Of a stretch of DNA of 64,000 nucleotides, positions 61,800 through 64,000 are shown one piece after another (within the stretch, counting starts at the first letter, position 1; each line of letters opens with the position of its first letter). The position numbers and the translations under genes are program-made. The notes beneath the pieces are model-generated. The model had not been told where the DNA came from, made no database searches, and was given only the letters and a program-made list of their open reading frames with translations. Source of the stretch: CAZTCJ01 sp964612085 (GTDB taxonomy: Bacteria > Pseudomonadota > Alphaproteobacteria > JAJFIK01); assembly GCA_964612085.1 (NCBI GenBank), contig CAZTCJ010000003.1, forward strand, positions 1 through 64,000, written 5' to 3'.

Positions 61800-63488
61800 G
61801 TGCGGGACATCGAAGACCGCATCCGGCGCGACTCGCAACGGACGCTTTTCGCCGCGCTTTTGAAAGCGCGCAGCCGGTTCGGCGGCAATCGCAAAGCCGT
61901 GATCGACGCGGACGGTCGCGAGCTCACCTATACGGAACTGGTGCGCGCGATTTTGGCCCTGGGCCATGCCATCACCCGGTTCACCGAGCGCGGCGAGAAA
62001 GTCGGCATCATGCTGCCCACCGGCCTTGGCTGCCTGATCGCGTTTTTCGCGCTCAGCGCCTATGGCCGCATCCCCGCCATGCTGAATTTCACAGCTGGGC
62101 CGCGCAATCTCAAGGGCGCCTGCCAGGCCGCCGAGGTCAAGACGGTCTTGACCGCCCACGCCTTTATCGAGATTGCCCGCCTGGAAGCCCTCGCCGAGGA
62201 TATGAGCGAGGTGGTGAAGCTGGTCCGTCTGGAAGACGTGCGCGAAGGCCTGACCGCCCGCGACAAACTCACGGCCGCGGTCGGCTCCTACCTGCCGTGG
62301 CTGGTGGCCGCCAGCCCGCCACCGTCCGCACCCGGCGTAATCCTGTTTACCTCGGGCACTGAAGGCGACCCCAAGGGCGTGGTGCTGAGCCATTCCAATG
62401 TGCTCGCCAATATCGCCCAGATCAACGCCCATATCGAAACCGAGGATTGGGACATCTTCTTCAATCCGCTGCCCATGTTCCATTGTTATGGTCTGACGGC
62501 GGGATCGCTCTTCCCGTTGATCAGTGGGCGGCTGAGCGTTCTGCACCCCTCGCCCCTCCAGGTCCGGATCATCCCCAAACGGATCCGCGAGACCCAGGCG
62601 ACCGTGCTTTTCGCCACCGATACCTTCCTCCAGCAATATGCCCGCGTGTCCGACGACGCGGATCTCCAGTCCCTGCGCTTTGCCGTGTGCGGCGCGGAAC
62701 GGGTGCGCGACGAGACGCGCAGCATGGTCAAGCGCCGCTTCGATCTCGATGTGCTCGAAGGCTACGGCGTTACGGAAGCCGCGCCGGTGCTCGCGGCCAA
62801 CCAGCCGGACGACATCCGCCCCGGCACCGTGGGCAAGATGTTTCCGGCGGTGGAAGTGCGGCTCGAACCGGTCGAGGGGCTTGAGGATGCCGGGCGGCTG
62901 TTCGTGCGCGGGCCCAATATCATGCGCGGCTATCTCTCCGCCGACAAGCCGGGCGAGATCCTGCCGCTGGAAGACGGCTGGCACGACACGGGTGATGTGG
63001 TGGAGATCGACACGGACGGTTATGTCACCATCCGGGACCGGATGAAGCGGTTCGCCAAGATCGGCGGCGAGCTGGTCTCGCTCACGGTCGTGGAAAACTG
63101 CGCCTCCGCCACCTGGCAGGAGTCCATGCATGCGGCCATCGCCGTGCCCGATCCGAGAAAGGGCGAGCAGATCATTCTCGTGACCGACTGTCAGGATGCC
63201 ATCGACAGCCGCTTGCGCAGTTGGAGCCAGTCCCACGGGGTTTCGCCACTCGCCGTGCCCAAGCGGGTCATTCATGTGGAGGAGATCCCGGTGCTGGGCA
63301 CCGGCAAGGTGGATTATGTGTCCGTCAGCCGCATGGTGGCCGCGATCCTCGAGGAAGAGGAAAGAGCCAGGGCTGAAGCGGAGGCCGAGGAAAAGGCCAA
63401 GGCCGAGGCGGAAGCCGAGAAAGAGGCTGCGGAACAGAAAAAGCCTGAGGCCAAACAGCCGAAAAACACCGAACCTAAATCCGAGTGA
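61800..63488 (+). CDS. AMP-binding acyl-CoA/acyl-ACP synthetase-like protein
   Basis: A 562-residue adenylate-forming enzyme, closest to the synthetase half of the Aas type (2-acyl-glycerophosphoethanolamine acyltransferase/acyl-ACP synthetase). The phosphate loop [30 protein letters not shown] and [20 protein letters not shown] are clear, and the A10-type lysine lies in GTGKVDY. The C-terminal 60 residues are a highly charged coiled region ([20 protein letters not shown]) ending in Lys/Pro, with no enzymatic role expected. The start is GTG, with gggaggtc upstream. The usual acyltransferase domain of Aas is absent, so substrate and function remain uncertain. Confidence 0.85.
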   Translation: MRDIEDRIRRDSQRTLFAALLKARSRFGGNRKAVIDADGRELTYTELVRAILALGHAITRFTERGEKVGIMLPTGLGCLIAFFALSAYGRIPAMLNFTAGPRNLKGACQAAEVKTVLTAHAFIEIARLEALAEDMSEVVKLVRLEDVREGLTARDKLTAAVGSYLPWLVAASPPPSAPGVILFTSGTEGDPKGVVLSHSNVLANIAQINAHIETEDWDIFFNPLPMFHCYGLTAGSLFPLISGRLSVLHPSPLQVRIIPKRIRETQATVLFATDTFLQQYARVSDDADLQSLRFAVCGAERVRDETRSMVKRRFDLDVLEGYGVTEAAPVLAANQPDDIRPGTVGKMFPAVEVRLEPVEGLEDAGRLFVRGPNIMRGYLSADKPGEILPLEDGWHDTGDVVEIDTDGYVTIRDRMKRFAKIGGELVSLTVVENCASATWQESMHAAIAVPDPRKGEQIILVTDCQDAIDSRLRSWSQSHGVSPLAVPKRVIHVEEIPVLGTGKVDYVSVSRMVAAILEEEERARAEAEAEEKAKAEAEAEKEAAEQKKPEAKQPKNTEPKSE

Positions 63489-63497
63489 CCGGGACGT

Positions 63498-64000
63498 CTA
63501 CTGACGGTCGAGCGATTGCAGGGGCGCCAGCGCCGCGTTCTCCGCGCGGATCCGGATCCACAATACGCCGATATGCAGGATCGAGAAGATCACCGCCGGC
63601 CAGATGAGCCCGAGCGCCAGGGGCACCACGGCGATTTCCGCCACCACCAGAACGTAATTCGGATGGCTCAGGAATTTATACGGCCCCCGGCGCACCAGAG
63701 GTTCGTCGATAATGATGATCCGTGTCGTCCAGCGCTTGCCCAGACTCATCAAAATCCAGACCCGGAAGACCTGCAGAAGGGCGTAAGCGACGAGCCAGGG
63801 CAGCACCAGCGGATTGTTCCAGCCCAGCAGCCAAAGCGCGATCAGCCAGGTGGCGTGAAAGCCGACCATCAGCGGATAATGATCCGCGCCCACCTCGCGC
63901 GCGCCCCGCGCCAGCAAGGCATCCGTGTTGGCCTTGGCGATACGCAGCTCGATCAGGCGCTGCGCCGTCACGAAGGCCAAGAGAAAAAAGCCCCCTGCAA
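63498..64000 (-). CDS. Isoprenylcysteine carboxyl methyltransferase family membrane protein (5' end beyond window)
   Basis: At least 167 residues are in the window; the frame stays open to the right edge, so the true start is outside. The visible start (AGGFFLLAFVTAQRLIELR) looks like the first transmembrane helix. Further helices occur near MVGFHATWLIALWLLGW and LPWLVAYALLQVFRVWILMS, and RRGPYKFLSHPNYVLVVAEI is the conserved cofactor-binding motif of the ICMT/YpbQ family. Bacterial members may methylate small lipids or quinone-like compounds. A TTG at 63980 could be an internal start but is less likely. Its stop is 9 bases from the synthetase stop. Confidence 0.85.
   Translation of the reverse strand, partial: AGGFFLLAFVTAQRLIELRIAKANTDALLARGAREVGADHYPLMVGFHATWLIALWLLGWNNPLVLPWLVAYALLQVFRVWILMSLGKRWTTRIIIIDEPLVRRGPYKFLSHPNYVLVVAEIAVVPLALGLIWPAVIFSILHIGVLWIRIRAENAALAPLQSLDRQ

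Overview
The window is GC-rich chromosomal DNA of a Gram-negative bacterium. Gene content points to an alphaproteobacterium: lipoproteins with lipoboxes, an outer-membrane barrel with a C-terminal Phe, a YdbH-YnbE-YdbL envelope operon, a four-subunit branched-chain 2-oxoacid dehydrogenase operon, a SPINDLY-type GT41 enzyme and DoxX/NDH-2 respiratory genes. The class is inferred from gene types and base composition; no rRNA or other phylogenetic marker is present, and I saw no tRNA, CRISPR array, prophage or complete insertion sequence.

Layout. (1) 1-240: the end of an Ldh-family dehydrogenase. (2) 231-14142: an exopolysaccharide locus. It has an AlgD-like GDP-mannose 6-dehydrogenase, three glycosyltransferases, a glutamine-dependent amidotransferase of the asparagine synthase family, a heparinase II/III-type lyase, a methyltransferase, an O-antigen ligase/polymerase and a BY-type tyrosine autokinase/chain-length regulator. 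Together these suggest an acidic (mannuronate-containing), possibly amidated and methylated polymer. No flippase, outer-membrane exporter or initiating transferase is in the window. (3) 14598-21728: an exported methyltransferase-fold protein, an unknown lipoprotein, a PiuC-type dioxygenase, a MarR regulator with an SDR oxidoreductase, a leucine-dehydrogenase-like enzyme and a large unknown membrane protein. (4) 21732-22328: a 313-bp MITE-like element with 24-bp perfect terminal inverted repeats, then a 100-N scaffold gap whose two edges carry the same 29 bases. (5) 22356-36676: a MacAB-type efflux system whose adaptor carries a Spy/CpxP-like insertion, an SH3 protein, glycerol kinase, a Ca/Na exchanger, a divergent tryptophan-dioxygenase-family protein facing a kynureninase-like enzyme, a cyclophilin, a GT41 protein, a fumarylacetoacetase-family hydrolase and ydbH-ynbE-ydbL. 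(6) 36744-41684: the bkd operon (E1 alpha, E1 beta, E2, E3). With the leucine-dehydrogenase-like enzyme it would support branched-chain amino acid breakdown. (7) 42033-50976: a DUF4380 protein, NrtS, a DoxX-DoxX-NDH-2 fusion, a TIR-transmembrane-phosphate-binding-like fusion, and a tricorn protease homologue. (8) 51066-64000: XdhC with a MobA-like nucleotidyltransferase, an RTX-tailed PQQ-type sugar dehydrogenase, an amicyanin-like cupredoxin, an outer-membrane barrel co-transcribed with an adenylate cyclase, an aminotransferase, a dicarboxylate symporter, a pirin, an AMP-binding synthetase and an isoprenylcysteine methyltransferase-like membrane protein.

The strongest candidate for something undescribed is the gene at 45867-47489. 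It encodes a predicted cytoplasmic TIR domain with a WxxxE glutamate, an Arg-rich segment, one membrane helix, and a periplasmic PstS-like ligand-binding domain: the architecture of a one-protein receptor that could turn periplasmic ligand binding into a TIR response inside the cell. Also notable are the MacA adaptor with its Spy-like insertion, the dioxygenase-family protein lacking the GTGG loop, the barrel-cyclase operon, and a terminator-like hairpin in the leader of the exported methyltransferase gene.
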